From contig NZ_AP014569.1 in the NCBI RefSeq assembly GCF_000828915.1, forward strand, positions 2,418,001-2,482,000: a stretch of DNA of 64,000 nt, written 5' to 3'. The position numbers and the translations under genes were made by a program. Below the pieces are notes generated by a model that saw nothing but the letters and a program-made list of their open reading frames with translations, was not told the DNA's origin and did no database searches. The DNA comes from Serpentinimonas maccroryi (GTDB lineage Bacteria > Pseudomonadota > Gammaproteobacteria > Burkholderiales > Burkholderiaceae_C). Shown piece after piece: positions 1 through 8,385 of the stretch (its first letter is position 1; every line of letters starts with the position of its first letter).

Positions 1-1
1 C

Positions 2-259
2 CTGAGCCTGCAAGCGAACCGGGTCGATGAAGAGGCTTTTCTGCAGGCCCTGTGGCGCACGCTGCGCGCCGAACGCCAGTGCGACGAGCACTACCGCCAG
101 ACGCGGGTGCAACTGGTGCAGGAGCTGGCGCAGCAGCCGGTGCTGTTTGGCTTGGGCAACGAGCTGGCCGGGGCGCTGGAAGCGGCCACCGACCACCTGC
201 TCAAAGCCGGCTACGTGTTGCGCCGCATCGTGCTCGGCCCCGCCGGAGTGGTGACATGA
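2..259 (+). CDS. C-terminal end of an unrecognised protein (5' part outside window)
   Basis: An open frame enters from the left edge and ends with TGA at 257-259, giving 85 residues. It is rich in Leu, Gln, Glu and Ala and reads as two or three amphipathic helices, with LLKAGYVLRRIVLG near the end. Its stop overlaps the ATG of the next gene (ATGA at 256-259), so the two are almost certainly co-transcribed and translationally coupled. I do not recognise the family from this fragment. Its tight coupling suggests it may be a partner subunit of the PPDK-like protein, but that is inference. Codon use matches the neighbours. Confidence 0.7.
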   Translation: MSLQANRVDEEAFLQALWRTLRAERQCDEHYRQTRVQLVQELAQQPVLFGLGNELAGALEAATDHLLKAGYVLRRIVLGPAGVVT

Positions 260-1881
260 AAAAATCCGCTGCCGCTGCGTCCGCTTGGCCGCGCCACCTG
301 CACCTGATCGGCCCCGAGCCCGCTGCCAAGACCGCGCCACCGACCCCCGAGGCGGTCGGCTCCAAGGCCTACCACCTCTGGCGCATGGCGCAGCTGGGCT
401 TGCCGGTGCCGGCGGCGCTGGTGCTGGGCACCCACTACACGCGCGACCCGGCCGCCAGCCTGCCGCCCTTGCTGGGCAGCGGTTTGCCGGCCCTGGAGGC
501 GGCCTGCGCCTTGAAACTGGGCGACCCGCGCGCGCCGCTGCTGGTCTCGGTGCGCTCCGGCGCCCCGGTGTCGATGCCGGGGATGATGGAAACCTTGCTC
601 AACGTCGGGCTGTGCGAGGCCACCCTGCCCGGCTTGCTGCGCCAAAGCGGCAACCCGCGCATGGTCTGGGACGCCTACCGGCGCCTGATCGCCAGCTACG
701 CGCAGGTGGTCGCGGGCCTGCCCGCGCCGCTGTTCGAGGCCGAGTTGCAGCGCGCCACGCAAGGGGGCGACGAGCGCGAACTCGACTACCAGGGCCTGCG
801 CGCGCTGTGCCGCAGCTACCTGGCGCTGTACCAGACCCACGCCGGCCAGGCGTTCCCGCAAGACCCGCACGAGCAGCTCGCCGCTGCGGTGCAGGCGGTC
901 TATGGCTCCTGGTTTGCGCCCAAGGCCAAAAGCTACCGCAAACTGCACGGCATCGACGAACAGCTCGGCACCGCCGTGATCGTGCAGCGCATGGTGTTTG
1001 GCAACAGCGGCACCCACTCCGGCGCCGGGGTCGGGTTCACGCGCGACCCGAGCAGCGGCGAGCCGACGCTATGGGTCGATTTTCTGGCCAACGCCCAAGG
1101 CGAAGACGTGGTCAGCGGGCAGCGCAACGCGCACGGCCACGCCAGCTTGGCGCAGACCCTGCCGCAGGCCTGGGAGGCGCTGCAAAACGCGGCGCGCACG
1201 CTCGAGCAAAGCTTTAGCGACATGCAAGACTTCGAATTCACGGTGCAAGACGGCCACCTGCACCTGCTGCAAACGCGCAGCGGCAAGCGCACCCCGCGCG
1301 CGGCCGTGCGCATCGCCCTCGACCTGCACGAGGCCGGCCTGATCGAGCGCCAAACGGCGCGCGAACGCACCGCGCACCTCAAGCCCAAAGACCTGGTGCT
1401 GCAACAACTCGCCCCGCGCAGCGGCGCCGAGGCGGCAGAGGGCTGGCAACCGCTGGAGCTGGCGCGCGCCAGCAGCGCCTGCAGCGGCATCGCCAGCGGC
1501 GAGATCGCGCTCGACCCCGAACGCGCCATCGAGCGCGCCCGCGCCGGTGTGCCGGTGCTGCTGGTGCGCCCAGATGCGCAAACCGACGACATCGAGGCCC
1601 TGCAGCGCGTGCAGGGGCTGCTGACCCAGCGCGGCGCGCGCACCGCCCACGCGGCGGTGGTGGCGCGCCAACTGGGCAAGGTCTGTCTGGTCGGCTGCGC
1701 CGACCTGCGCATCGATGCCCAGCGCCAGACGGTGGCCTTTGGACCGCACGAATACGCGGTCGGGGAATCCCTGACCTTGGATGGCAACCAGGGCATCGTT
1801 TATGCTGGCGCATTGGCGGTGGTGGACGTGCCCGACTTGCACCTGCAGCGCCGGCTGCAGGCCTTGCGCGACAACCCCTGA
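256..1881 (+). CDS. PPDK/PEP-synthase-like protein lacking the C-terminal PEP/pyruvate barrel
   Basis: 541 residues from ATG 256; the frame is open further upstream, but the ATGA overlap with the preceding stop and the PPDK-like N-terminus favour this start. Residues about 30-400 form the PPDK-type ATP-grasp domain, with SVRSGAPVSMPGMMETLLN near residue 100 and GNSGTHSGAGVGFTRDP around 250-265. The swivelling phosphohistidine domain follows, with GARTAHAAVVARQLGK placing the catalytic His at 465. The protein stops about 75 residues later, whereas classical PPDK (about 870 aa) continues into a TIM barrel that binds pyruvate/PEP. It can therefore be predicted to bind ATP and phosphorylate its own His, but the phosphate acceptor is unknown. 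Alternatives are a split dikinase whose barrel is encoded elsewhere, or a phosphotransferase with ATP-grasp/His domain order as in rifampicin or phenol phosphotransferases. Confidence 0.85.
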   Translation: MKKSAAAASAWPRHLHLIGPEPAAKTAPPTPEAVGSKAYHLWRMAQLGLPVPAALVLGTHYTRDPAASLPPLLGSGLPALEAACALKLGDPRAPLLVSVRSGAPVSMPGMMETLLNVGLCEATLPGLLRQSGNPRMVWDAYRRLIASYAQVVAGLPAPLFEAELQRATQGGDERELDYQGLRALCRSYLALYQTHAGQAFPQDPHEQLAAAVQAVYGSWFAPKAKSYRKLHGIDEQLGTAVIVQRMVFGNSGTHSGAGVGFTRDPSSGEPTLWVDFLANAQGEDVVSGQRNAHGHASLAQTLPQAWEALQNAARTLEQSFSDMQDFEFTVQDGHLHLLQTRSGKRTPRAAVRIALDLHEAGLIERQTARERTAHLKPKDLVLQQLAPRSGAEAAEGWQPLELARASSACSGIASGEIALDPERAIERARAGVPVLLVRPDAQTDDIEALQRVQGLLTQRGARTAHAAVVARQLGKVCLVGCADLRIDAQRQTVAFGPHEYAVGESLTLDGNQGIVYAGALAVVDVPDLHLQRRLQALRDNP

Positions 1882-1920
1882 CGTGCATACCGCCGACGCT
1901 ACATTTTTAGGAACCGACCC

Positions 1921-3405
1921 ATGACCCAGCCCCCGACTTCGAGCGAATGGAGTGAGAACCTGACCTTCGACGAGCTGCACATCGGCCAGAGCGCGCGCCT
2001 GCTGCGCACCCTGACGCTGCAAGACATCCAGGCCTTTGCCGCCGTGTCGGGCGACACCAACCCGGCGCACCTGAACCCCGAATACGCCAACGACACCCTG
2101 TTTCACGGCGTGATCGGGCACGGCATGTGGAGCGGCGCCCTGATCTCGGCGCTGCTGGGCACCCAGTTCCCGGGGCCGGGCACCATCTACCTCGAGCAGG
2201 CGCTGCGCTTCGTGCGCCCGGTGCGCATCGGCGACACGCTCACCGTCACCGCCACCGTGTTGAGCAAAGACGACGCCAAAAAAGCGGTGGAGCTCGACTG
2301 CCTCGTGACCAACCAAAAAGACGAGAAAGTGCTGCAAGGCGTGGCCAAGGTGCTGGCACCGACCGAGAAGGTGCGCCTGCCCAAGATCAACGCCCCCACC
2401 ATCCAGCTCTTTGACCCGCAGGCGCGCTTTCGCGAGCTGCTGTCGCTGGCCGACGGCATGGAGCCGATGCGCTGCGCCGTGGTGCACCCGTGCGATGTCG
2501 GCTCGCTCACGGGCGCGCTCGACGCCGCCCGCCACGGCCTGATGACGCCGCTGCTGATCGGCCCCAAGGAGCGCATCTTGGCGCTGGCGCGCGAGGCCGA
2601 GCTGGACTTGGGCGACAGCCAAATCCTGCACGTGCCGCACAGCCACGCCGCCGCCGAGCTGGCCGCCGATCTGGCCGCCAAGGGCGAGGTCGATGCCCTG
2701 ATGAAAGGCAGCCTGCACACCGACGAGCTGATCGCGGCCGTGCTGCAGCGGCGCGAGCTGCGCACCGGGCGGCGCATGTCGCACGTGTTCCGCTTCGACG
2801 TGCCGCTCTACAGCAAGCCGTTGCTCATCACCGACGCCGCGCTCAACATCCGCCCGTCTTTGAGCGAAAAAGTGGACATCGTGCAAAACGCCATCGACTT
2901 TGCGCGCATCATGGGCGTGGAGCAGCCGCGGGTGGCGATCTTGTCGGCGGTCGAGACCGTCAACCCCAACATCCCCTCGACCATCGAAGCGGCGGCGCTG
3001 TGCAAAATGGCCGACCGCGGCCAGATCAAGGGCGGCGTGCTTGACGGCCCGCTGGCTTTTGACAACGCCATCTCGGCGCAGGCGGCGGCGATCAAACACA
3101 TCGAATCGCCGGTGTCGGGCCAAGCCGATATTTTGATGGTGCCCGATCTCGAGAGCGGCAACATGTTGGCCAAGCAGCTCGAGTACTTGGCCGGGGCCAC
3201 CGGCTCGGGCATCGTGCTGGGAGCGCGGGTGCCGATTGCGCTCACCAGCCGCGCCGACGGCGCCAACGCGCGCGTGGCATCGGCGCTGCTGGCGCTGCTG
3301 ATCGTGCAGCACAACCGCGCGCGGCCGGCAGGCAGCCCCAAGCAGAGCGCATCGGCCCAAGCCACCGCCCCCACCGGCAGCGATGACAGCCGCCAACGGG
3401 CGTGA
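1921..3405 (+). CDS. Bifunctional MaoC-type enoyl-CoA hydratase / phosphate acetyl(butyryl)transferase
   Basis: 494 residues in a single frame. Residues about 15-145 are a MaoC hotdog hydratase domain: SGDTNPAHLNPEYA carries the catalytic Asp/His region and is followed by FHGVIGHGMWSGALIS. Residues about 160-475 are the PTA/PTB phosphotransacylase domain (VHPCDVGSLTGALDAARHGL; LMKGSLHTDELI; GGVLDGPLAFDNAIS; VPDLESGNMLAKQLEYLAGA). The fused arrangement is a known family in Burkholderiales, thought to join beta-hydroxyacyl-CoA dehydration with acyl-CoA/acyl-phosphate exchange in short-chain acid metabolism. TAGGAAC precedes the ATG. The TGA overlaps a possible GTG start of the downstream SemiSWEET gene, suggesting one transcript. 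No acetate kinase gene lies beside it, though one commonly accompanies this family. Confidence 0.93.
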   Translation: MTQPPTSSEWSENLTFDELHIGQSARLLRTLTLQDIQAFAAVSGDTNPAHLNPEYANDTLFHGVIGHGMWSGALISALLGTQFPGPGTIYLEQALRFVRPVRIGDTLTVTATVLSKDDAKKAVELDCLVTNQKDEKVLQGVAKVLAPTEKVRLPKINAPTIQLFDPQARFRELLSLADGMEPMRCAVVHPCDVGSLTGALDAARHGLMTPLLIGPKERILALAREAELDLGDSQILHVPHSHAAAELAADLAAKGEVDALMKGSLHTDELIAAVLQRRELRTGRRMSHVFRFDVPLYSKPLLITDAALNIRPSLSEKVDIVQNAIDFARIMGVEQPRVAILSAVETVNPNIPSTIEAAALCKMADRGQIKGGVLDGPLAFDNAISAQAAAIKHIESPVSGQADILMVPDLESGNMLAKQLEYLAGATGSGIVLGARVPIALTSRADGANARVASALLALLIVQHNRARPAGSPKQSASAQATAPTGSDDSRQRA

Positions 3406-3407
3406 AC

Positions 3408-3698
3408 ATGCCCGCATGGGGTGAGCTGGTCGGCAGCCTGGCGGCCTTGCTCACCACCCTGAGCTTCGTTCCGCAGGTCTGGCACACCTGGCGCACGCGC
3501 GACGTGAGCGGCATCTCGCTCGCCATGTACAGCGCCTTCACGCTCGGGGTGGCGCTGTGGCTGGTCTATGGTTGGCTGCTGGGTGCGTGGCCGATCATCA
3601 TCGCCAACGCCGTCACGCTCAGCTTGGCGCTCAGCATTCTGGCGATGAAGCTGCGCTATGGGCGTGCGCCGGGCAAGGTGCAGCGCAGGGGCCAGTAG
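3408..3698 (+). CDS. SemiSWEET-family sugar transporter
   Basis: 96 residues from ATG 3408; a GTG at 3402 overlapping the previous stop would add two residues. It contains one three-helix MtN3/SWEET unit: LAALLTTLSFVPQVWHTWRTRD carries the family PQ motif, followed by ISLAMYSAFTLGVALWLVYGWLLG and a third helix of Ile, Ala, Val and Leu. Bacterial SemiSWEETs dimerise in the inner membrane and transport sugars or related small solutes bidirectionally; the substrate cannot be read from sequence. It lies 2 nt after the MaoC-Pta gene. The short Arg/Lys-rich C-terminus is cytoplasmic in the usual topology. Confidence 0.88.
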   Translation: MPAWGELVGSLAALLTTLSFVPQVWHTWRTRDVSGISLAMYSAFTLGVALWLVYGWLLGAWPIIIANAVTLSLALSILAMKLRYGRAPGKVQRRGQ

Positions 3699-3702
3699 GC
3701 AA

Positions 3703-6180
3703 TCAGGTGCCTTGCGGCTGCTTGGCCCACCAAGGTGCCAGCTGCTCCCAGGGCATGGGCTTGGCGATGTGGTAGCCCTGCGCCCAGTCGCACCCCCAGG
3801 CTTGCAGCCGCTGCAGCGTGGCGGCGTCCTCCACCCCTTCGGCCACCACCAGCAGCCCGAGTTGGTGCGCCAGTTCGAGCGAGGATTGCACGATGGCGGC
3901 GTCGCGGCTGTCGCTGGCCATCTGGGCGATGAAGCTCTGGTCGATTTTGAGCGTCTGCACCGGCAGCTGCTTGAGGTAGGTCAGGGACGAATAACCGGTG
4001 CCGTAGTCGTCGATCGCCAATTCGAGCCCCAGCGCGGCCAGTTGCTGCAGCGTGGCCAGGGCCCGCGCCGGGTCCTCCATCAGGGCGCTTTCGGTGATCT
4101 CGAGGCTGATCTGGCTGCTATCGACGCCGTGGCGCCGCAGGCAGGCCGCCACGCGCTCGGCAAAGGCGGGGTCGAGCAGGTCGCGGGTCGAGACGTTGAC
4201 CGCTATCGGGCACGCAAAACCCAGATGCTTCCATTGCGCGCAAGCCTGCGCGGCGGCTTCAATGACCCAAGTCGTGAGTTCGGTGATGAAACCGGTCTGC
4301 TCGGCAAAAGGAATGAAGCGCGCCGGGGCGATCAAGCCCTCGGTGGGGTGCTGCCAGCGCAACAGCGCTTCGGCAGACAAAGCCCGTTTGCCATGCAGCG
4401 GCAGCTTGGGCTGCAGGTACAGGCGCAATTCGCCGCGCACCATGCCGTCGCGCATGGCACCGAGCAAAGACAGATCGGCCACCTGGCTGCGGTCGTGTTC
4501 GGGCACAAAGCACAGCACGCCGGCGGTGCGGCGCTTGGCCTGGCGCATGGCCATTTCGGCGTGGTTGATCAGGGCTTCGGCGTCGCTGCCATCGCGCGGG
4601 CCTTCGGCCAGCCCGGCGCTGGCGCGCACATCGACGCGCTGGCCGCCCAGCACCATCCCGGCCGCCAGCTGCGCCAGAATCAGGCGCGCTTGCGTCAGCG
4701 CCTGATCCGCCGACGAGCCCGTGAGCAGCAAACCAAACTCGTCGCCACCCAGCCGTGCCAGCAGGTGCCCTTTGCCCACCGCCTCACTCAGGCGCTGCGC
4801 GACGGCGCGCAACAACTCGTCGCCAAAGGCATAGCCCATGACCTCGTTGACGTGCTTGAAGCGGTCTAAATTGAGCGAGAGCACCGACAAAGGCGGCTGG
4901 CCGGCGCGCTGCTGCCCCAGCGCCAATTCCACCGCCTCGACGAAACGCTGGCGGTTCGGCAAGCCGGTGAGCCGATCGCGGTAGGCCAGGCGCCGGATCT
5001 CGCCCTGCTGCTCGGCCAGGCTCTGGCGCATGGCGTCGAAGCCGCGGCTGAGTTGCGAGACCTCATCGAACCCGGCACTGGGAGGCAGGGGGGCGTCGAA
5101 GCGGCCTTGCTCCAGCGCCAGCGCCGCCTGTTGCAAGGTGGCTAAGGGCGCGGTGATGCGGCGCACGCTGCGCGCACTGGCCCAAGCGAACAAAGCCAAG
5201 CCCAACAGGCTGAGCCCGCCCAGCCACAGCTGCAATTGAACAAAGGGCAACTCGGCATCGGCCACCGAGCGCAGCAAAACCGTGTGCAGCTCGCCACCCA
5301 AGGCGGGCAGGCGCAGTTTCCGTTGCGCGTAGCGCTTGCCGACATACGTTGCGTAGGCGGCGTCGGCTTCCAGCATTAAACCAGAGGCTGGAGTCGCCAA
5401 GGTGCTAAAGACCAGGGTCGGCGGGTTGGGGTTGTGCGCTGCATCGGCAAACAGCAGCACGTGCACGTCCAGGTTGGTGTGCATCTGATCGGCCAGAGAC
5501 TGCGCCAGCGCAAAGCCCATCAGCACCCAACCTTGGATGCGATTGTTTTCCTGATCCAGCACCGGCGCGACGACGAACTGATACGGGGCGTCACCGAGCA
5601 GCGCCAACACCGAGCGGCTGCGGTCGCGTGTGCCGTGTTCGGCGACGGCGCGCAGCAATTGGGACAGGGCGTCAGGGTCGTCGATCCAAGGCGAGGCCCG
5701 GGCCGCATCGGCTGGGGTGCGGTTGTTTTGCGCGCGCGCCATCTGCGGGTAGGCGGTGTGTTTGAGCCAGAGCAGAAACACCGCATCGAGCGGTTTGGTG
5801 GCCTGCAACTGCAGATCGGTGTCGAGCACGGCCGTGATCTGGGCCCCGATGCGCTCGCCCTCGAGCGCCAGCGCGGTCTCCATCTGGTCCAGGTCTTTGC
5901 GGCCCAGCGCCCGGCGCAGCTCATGGTTCGAGGCCAGCAGGGCGGCGCTGTCGAGCAACCGGCTCGACTCCTGTGCCAACAGGCTGCGCCAGACGCGCTC
6001 AGCGGCGTGCAGTTCGTGCGCCCACTGCCGATCGGCCTGCTGGCTGATGAGCCCTTGCACCAGAGCAAAGAGCAGCAGCAGCAGCGCCAAGACCAAGCTC
6101 ACCGACGAAAAAACCAGTCGGGTGGTGAGGCGCTGGCGCTGCCACCAAGATAAAAGAGCGAGATTCACGTGGGAGGCCAT
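3703..6180 (-). CDS. Membrane GGDEF-EAL protein (c-di-GMP turnover) with periplasmic sensor
   Basis: 825 residues from ATG 6180; a TTG at 6228 would add 16 residues but overlaps the upstream gene. TM1 is at about residues 20-40, then a 260-residue periplasmic sensor of Cache-like size, TM2 near 310-330, a HAMP-like linker (RRITAPLATLQQAALALEQG), GGDEF at about 475 (ARLGGDEFGLLL) and EAL at about 600 (EALLRWQHP). The phosphodiesterase residues look intact: NVSTRDLL, LEITESALMED, IDDYGTGYSSL, LKIDQSFI and AEGVED. The cyclase signature is also intact, but the position of the RxxD inhibitory site, five residues before GGDEF, reads GKGH. Net phosphodiesterase activity is likely, not proven. It starts 16 nt after the small unknown gene 6197-6727 and probably shares its transcript. 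Confidence 0.93.
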   Translation of the reverse strand: MASHVNLALLSWWQRQRLTTRLVFSSVSLVLALLLLLFALVQGLISQQADRQWAHELHAAERVWRSLLAQESSRLLDSAALLASNHELRRALGRKDLDQMETALALEGERIGAQITAVLDTDLQLQATKPLDAVFLLWLKHTAYPQMARAQNNRTPADAARASPWIDDPDALSQLLRAVAEHGTRDRSRSVLALLGDAPYQFVVAPVLDQENNRIQGWVLMGFALAQSLADQMHTNLDVHVLLFADAAHNPNPPTLVFSTLATPASGLMLEADAAYATYVGKRYAQRKLRLPALGGELHTVLLRSVADAELPFVQLQLWLGGLSLLGLALFAWASARSVRRITAPLATLQQAALALEQGRFDAPLPPSAGFDEVSQLSRGFDAMRQSLAEQQGEIRRLAYRDRLTGLPNRQRFVEAVELALGQQRAGQPPLSVLSLNLDRFKHVNEVMGYAFGDELLRAVAQRLSEAVGKGHLLARLGGDEFGLLLTGSSADQALTQARLILAQLAAGMVLGGQRVDVRASAGLAEGPRDGSDAEALINHAEMAMRQAKRRTAGVLCFVPEHDRSQVADLSLLGAMRDGMVRGELRLYLQPKLPLHGKRALSAEALLRWQHPTEGLIAPARFIPFAEQTGFITELTTWVIEAAAQACAQWKHLGFACPIAVNVSTRDLLDPAFAERVAACLRRHGVDSSQISLEITESALMEDPARALATLQQLAALGLELAIDDYGTGYSSLTYLKQLPVQTLKIDQSFIAQMASDSRDAAIVQSSLELAHQLGLLVVAEGVEDAATLQRLQAWGCDWAQGYHIAKPMPWEQLAPWWAKQPQGT

Positions 6181-6196
6181 CAGGTCGGGGTGGCGA

Positions 6197-6727
6197 TCAG
6201 ATCCAAGCGAATCGCTGATCGGTGGCAAGCGGTCGTTCTAGAGCTTGGGTGGTTGCGCCGGGCAACGATTGTGTCAGAGCCCGGTAGCGCTGCGCGTAGC
6301 GCTCTGCCAAGGCCCGGCAGGCGGCTGACGCAAGCAGCATGGGGGTGGCCGCGCCCACCCAGCCATCGTCACGCAAACGCAGCAGCACCAGGTGCAGCGC
6401 CACTTCAGTTGGCACCCCGGCCGCTGCCAAGCGCTCGTTCTGCCAGCGCGGCAGCACGATCAGGCAATCCGGGTGCAGGGCCGCGAGCTGCCGCAGGCGC
6501 GCGAGCGCCGGGCCCTCGCCGCCCTCGGGGGCGAGCAGCAGTTTGGCGCCGCGCGGCTGGCGTGGCAGGGCGAGTCGGTCCGCAGGCTCGGCCACCCAAG
6601 CCGCCAGCCCGAGTTCGGCGTTGATGCAGCGCCAGCGCACCGAAAGCTCCGTTTGCGCAACCGTTGCGGCTGCCGGATGAGAGCCGAGCTTGAGCTGTTG
6701 CCAAAGGCGTTTCAGGAGCGGGTACAT
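6197..6727 (-). CDS. Hypothetical protein, upstream partner of the GGDEF-EAL gene
   Basis: 176 residues from ATG 6727 (a TTG at 6766 is possible). No family is recognised. The protein starts MYPLLKRLWQQLKL, has no clear signal peptide or long hydrophobic helix, and is rich in Leu, Ala and Arg. Recognisable local features are a PDCLIVLPRWQNERLAAAGVP segment and a Leu-rich run VALHLVLLRLRDDGW, which suggest an alpha/beta soluble fold. Coding is supported by codon bias and by the 16-nt spacing to the next gene; a competing antisense and +1 frame exist, so confidence is moderate. A candidate ECF promoter (6817-6844) lies about 80 nt upstream, which would place it in the regulon of the sigma factor at 8523. 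Confidence 0.6.
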   Translation of the reverse strand: MYPLLKRLWQQLKLGSHPAAATVAQTELSVRWRCINAELGLAAWVAEPADRLALPRQPRGAKLLLAPEGGEGPALARLRQLAALHPDCLIVLPRWQNERLAAAGVPTEVALHLVLLRLRDDGWVGAATPMLLASAACRALAERYAQRYRALTQSLPGATTQALERPLATDQRFAWI

Positions 6728-6816
6728 GGCGCGGGCATCCAAAGGGTTGGGGGGCGGTGGTCGCAAGCCGCAGCGCTTGAATGCGCGGTCTCGCGGTTTG
6801 CGACCCTTTCATGAGC

Positions 6817-6844
6817 GACAACGCGCGGCCGCCTGCCTTATTCC
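6817..6844 (-). promoter_or_regulatory. Candidate ECF-sigma promoter for the 6197-6727 / GGDEF-EAL unit
   Basis: Read on the minus strand, GGAATAA (6844-6838) is followed by exactly 15 nt and then GTTGTC (6822-6817). The site upstream of the ECF sigma gene (8477-8504) has the same two hexamer-like elements at the same spacing, and both are preceded by TTTGTAAC and share GGCCGCG just before the -10. A GGAA-type -35 is typical of ECF sigma factors. The match was found by eye; transcription from it is inferred. Confidence 0.5.
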
Positions 6845-6933
6845 GCCAGTTACAAAAAATTACATTTTTGCCACTGGGCACGCTGCGCTGATGATTGAGC
6901 CTGGGGCGCCGGCTGCTGAGCGCGGCGTATGGC

Positions 6934-8379
6934 TTAGCGGCACAAAGGCGTAATCTGCGGCAAGCCCCAGCCAAAGACCGGGTCGCGGCCGGGGGCTCCG
7001 AGATCTTGCAAGGCCATGCCCTGGCCGCTGAACCACTGCGGGGCGCTCAGGCTGCGCTCGTGCAACGACTGCGACACCATGGCCACCAGAAAAGGCACGG
7101 CATAAGAGGTGCCGCTGCGCCGCTGTAGGGTGCCGGCGGAGCCGACGGTGGGCAAATCGGTGCCGGGCAAGGCAAAGCGGATGTGCCCGCCTTGGCTGGC
7201 GCGCCGGTACACCGCTTGCGCCGGCGTGAGCGCCGTGACGGCCAGAGTGGCCGGGTGCGCGGCCGGAAAAGCCGGCGCCGCCGCGCGCCCGCCATTGCCC
7301 GCCGCAGCCACCACCACCACCCCGCGCGCCCGGGCACGCTCGAGGGCGGCGTCGAGCACGGCATTGCGCGGGCCCGCCAGGCTCATGCCGATCACCTGCG
7401 CCCCCTGGCCCACCAACCAATCCAGGCTTTGCGCCAAACCCAAGGCGTCGGCGCGGCTGTGGCCCGAAGGCAGGCGGTAAAACGGCGCCGCTGCCAGCAG
7501 GCGCGCACGCGGCAGCAGCCCGGTGTAGCCGGCGCCAGGCTGACCCACCAGCAAGGCGGCAATGGCGGTGCCGTGATCGTCTTCGACCGCCGTCTGGTCC
7601 GGGCTGAGTTTGTGCTGGCTGAGGATCTGCGCCCCGCGCAGCGACGGGTGGGCGAGCTGCACGGCGGTGTCCACGATGCCGATCACCTGGCGCTGTCCGC
7701 ACTTGGCGCTGGCCACCGGCCAGCCGATCGACTGTTTGAAGGCCGAAATGGGTTCGCTGCTGCGCGCAGCCGTGGGACTGGCTGGGGCTTGTGCCACCGC
7801 GTAGAGGTGTTGCAGCGCGAAGGTTTGATCTTCGAACGCCGCCAAGCGCTGGAGCGTGGCTTGGGCTTGCACACCGTGCAGGCGCAGCCGCACAACTCGC
7901 AGGTTGAGAGCGCGCAGGTTGCGGGTTTCGATCACTTCGACACCGGTTTGCAGCCGGGCGTAGGCCAGCGCGGCTGAGCTGGGGTTGAGGGCCAGCAGCT
8001 CGTTGGGCAGGTGCTCGCCCGAGTCGCCCGAGGCTGCCCAGGCGGCAGCTAGGGGGGCGGGAGCCGCAGCACCCCCGGCGCTGCCGCTGCCTCCTCCTCC
8101 CCCTTCGCTGCCAGCGCTCGAAGCGCCATCGTCGCCATCGTCACCACCATCGTCACCGCCACCATCGCCACCATCGCCACCATCGCCACCATCGCCACCA
8201 TCATCGGCCCACACCAGAGCACCGCCGCCCAACTCGGGGGGCGATCCGGCGGGGGTGATCCAAGCCAGCGGCCCCAGAAAACCCAGCACGGCCAACAAGC
8301 CGGTGCGGGCGCTCAGGCGCAGGCGCGCAGGCACAGGGCGGCGCGGCGCGTCGGGGCGGGGTTGAAGCATATAAACCAT
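6934..8379 (-). CDS. Secreted subtilisin-like (S8) serine protease with acidic Gly-Asp linker
   Basis: 481 residues from ATG 8379; ATG 8370 is an alternative. The N-terminus has basic residues followed by a hydrophobic stretch (GLLAVLGFLGPLAWI) consistent with a signal peptide or anchor. Residues about 55-100 are a low-complexity Gly/Asp then Gly/Ser linker. The S8 catalytic domain follows: Asp in GIVDTAVQ (about 236), His in EDDHGTAIAALL (about 268), oxyanion Asn in AAAGNGG and Ser in RSGTSYAVP (about 424), all intact. Two Cys residues (AKCGQ and the final PLCR) could form a disulfide. It is transcribed away from an ECF sigma/anti-sigma pair with 143 bp between them, and a candidate ECF promoter abuts its start, so it probably belongs to that regulon. 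Its target is unknown; anti-sigma processing is conceivable but unsupported. Confidence 0.92.
   Translation of the reverse strand: MVYMLQPRPDAPRRPVPARLRLSARTGLLAVLGFLGPLAWITPAGSPPELGGGALVWADDGGDGGDGGDGGDGGGDDGGDDGDDGASSAGSEGGGGGSGSAGGAAAPAPLAAAWAASGDSGEHLPNELLALNPSSAALAYARLQTGVEVIETRNLRALNLRVVRLRLHGVQAQATLQRLAAFEDQTFALQHLYAVAQAPASPTAARSSEPISAFKQSIGWPVASAKCGQRQVIGIVDTAVQLAHPSLRGAQILSQHKLSPDQTAVEDDHGTAIAALLVGQPGAGYTGLLPRARLLAAAPFYRLPSGHSRADALGLAQSLDWLVGQGAQVIGMSLAGPRNAVLDAALERARARGVVVVAAAGNGGRAAAPAFPAAHPATLAVTALTPAQAVYRRASQGGHIRFALPGTDLPTVGSAGTLQRRSGTSYAVPFLVAMVSQSLHERSLSAPQWFSGQGMALQDLGAPGRDPVFGWGLPQITPLCR
8125..8206 (-). repeat. 9-nt tandem repeats coding a Gly-Asp-rich linker
   Basis: Imperfect tandem copies of a 9-nt unit (gccaccatc on the plus strand) encode the GGDGGDGGD-type linker of the S8 protease. 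Such units expand and contract by slippage in multiples of three codons, so linker length probably varies between strains. Confidence 0.75.
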
Positions 8380-8385
8380 TGCAAG

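Noticed and set aside
1069-3417. 782-codon open frame on the minus strand
   Set aside because: Antisense to the PPDK-like and MaoC-Pta genes, Arg/Gln/His/Val-rich composition typical of shadows in GC-rich DNA, no domain.
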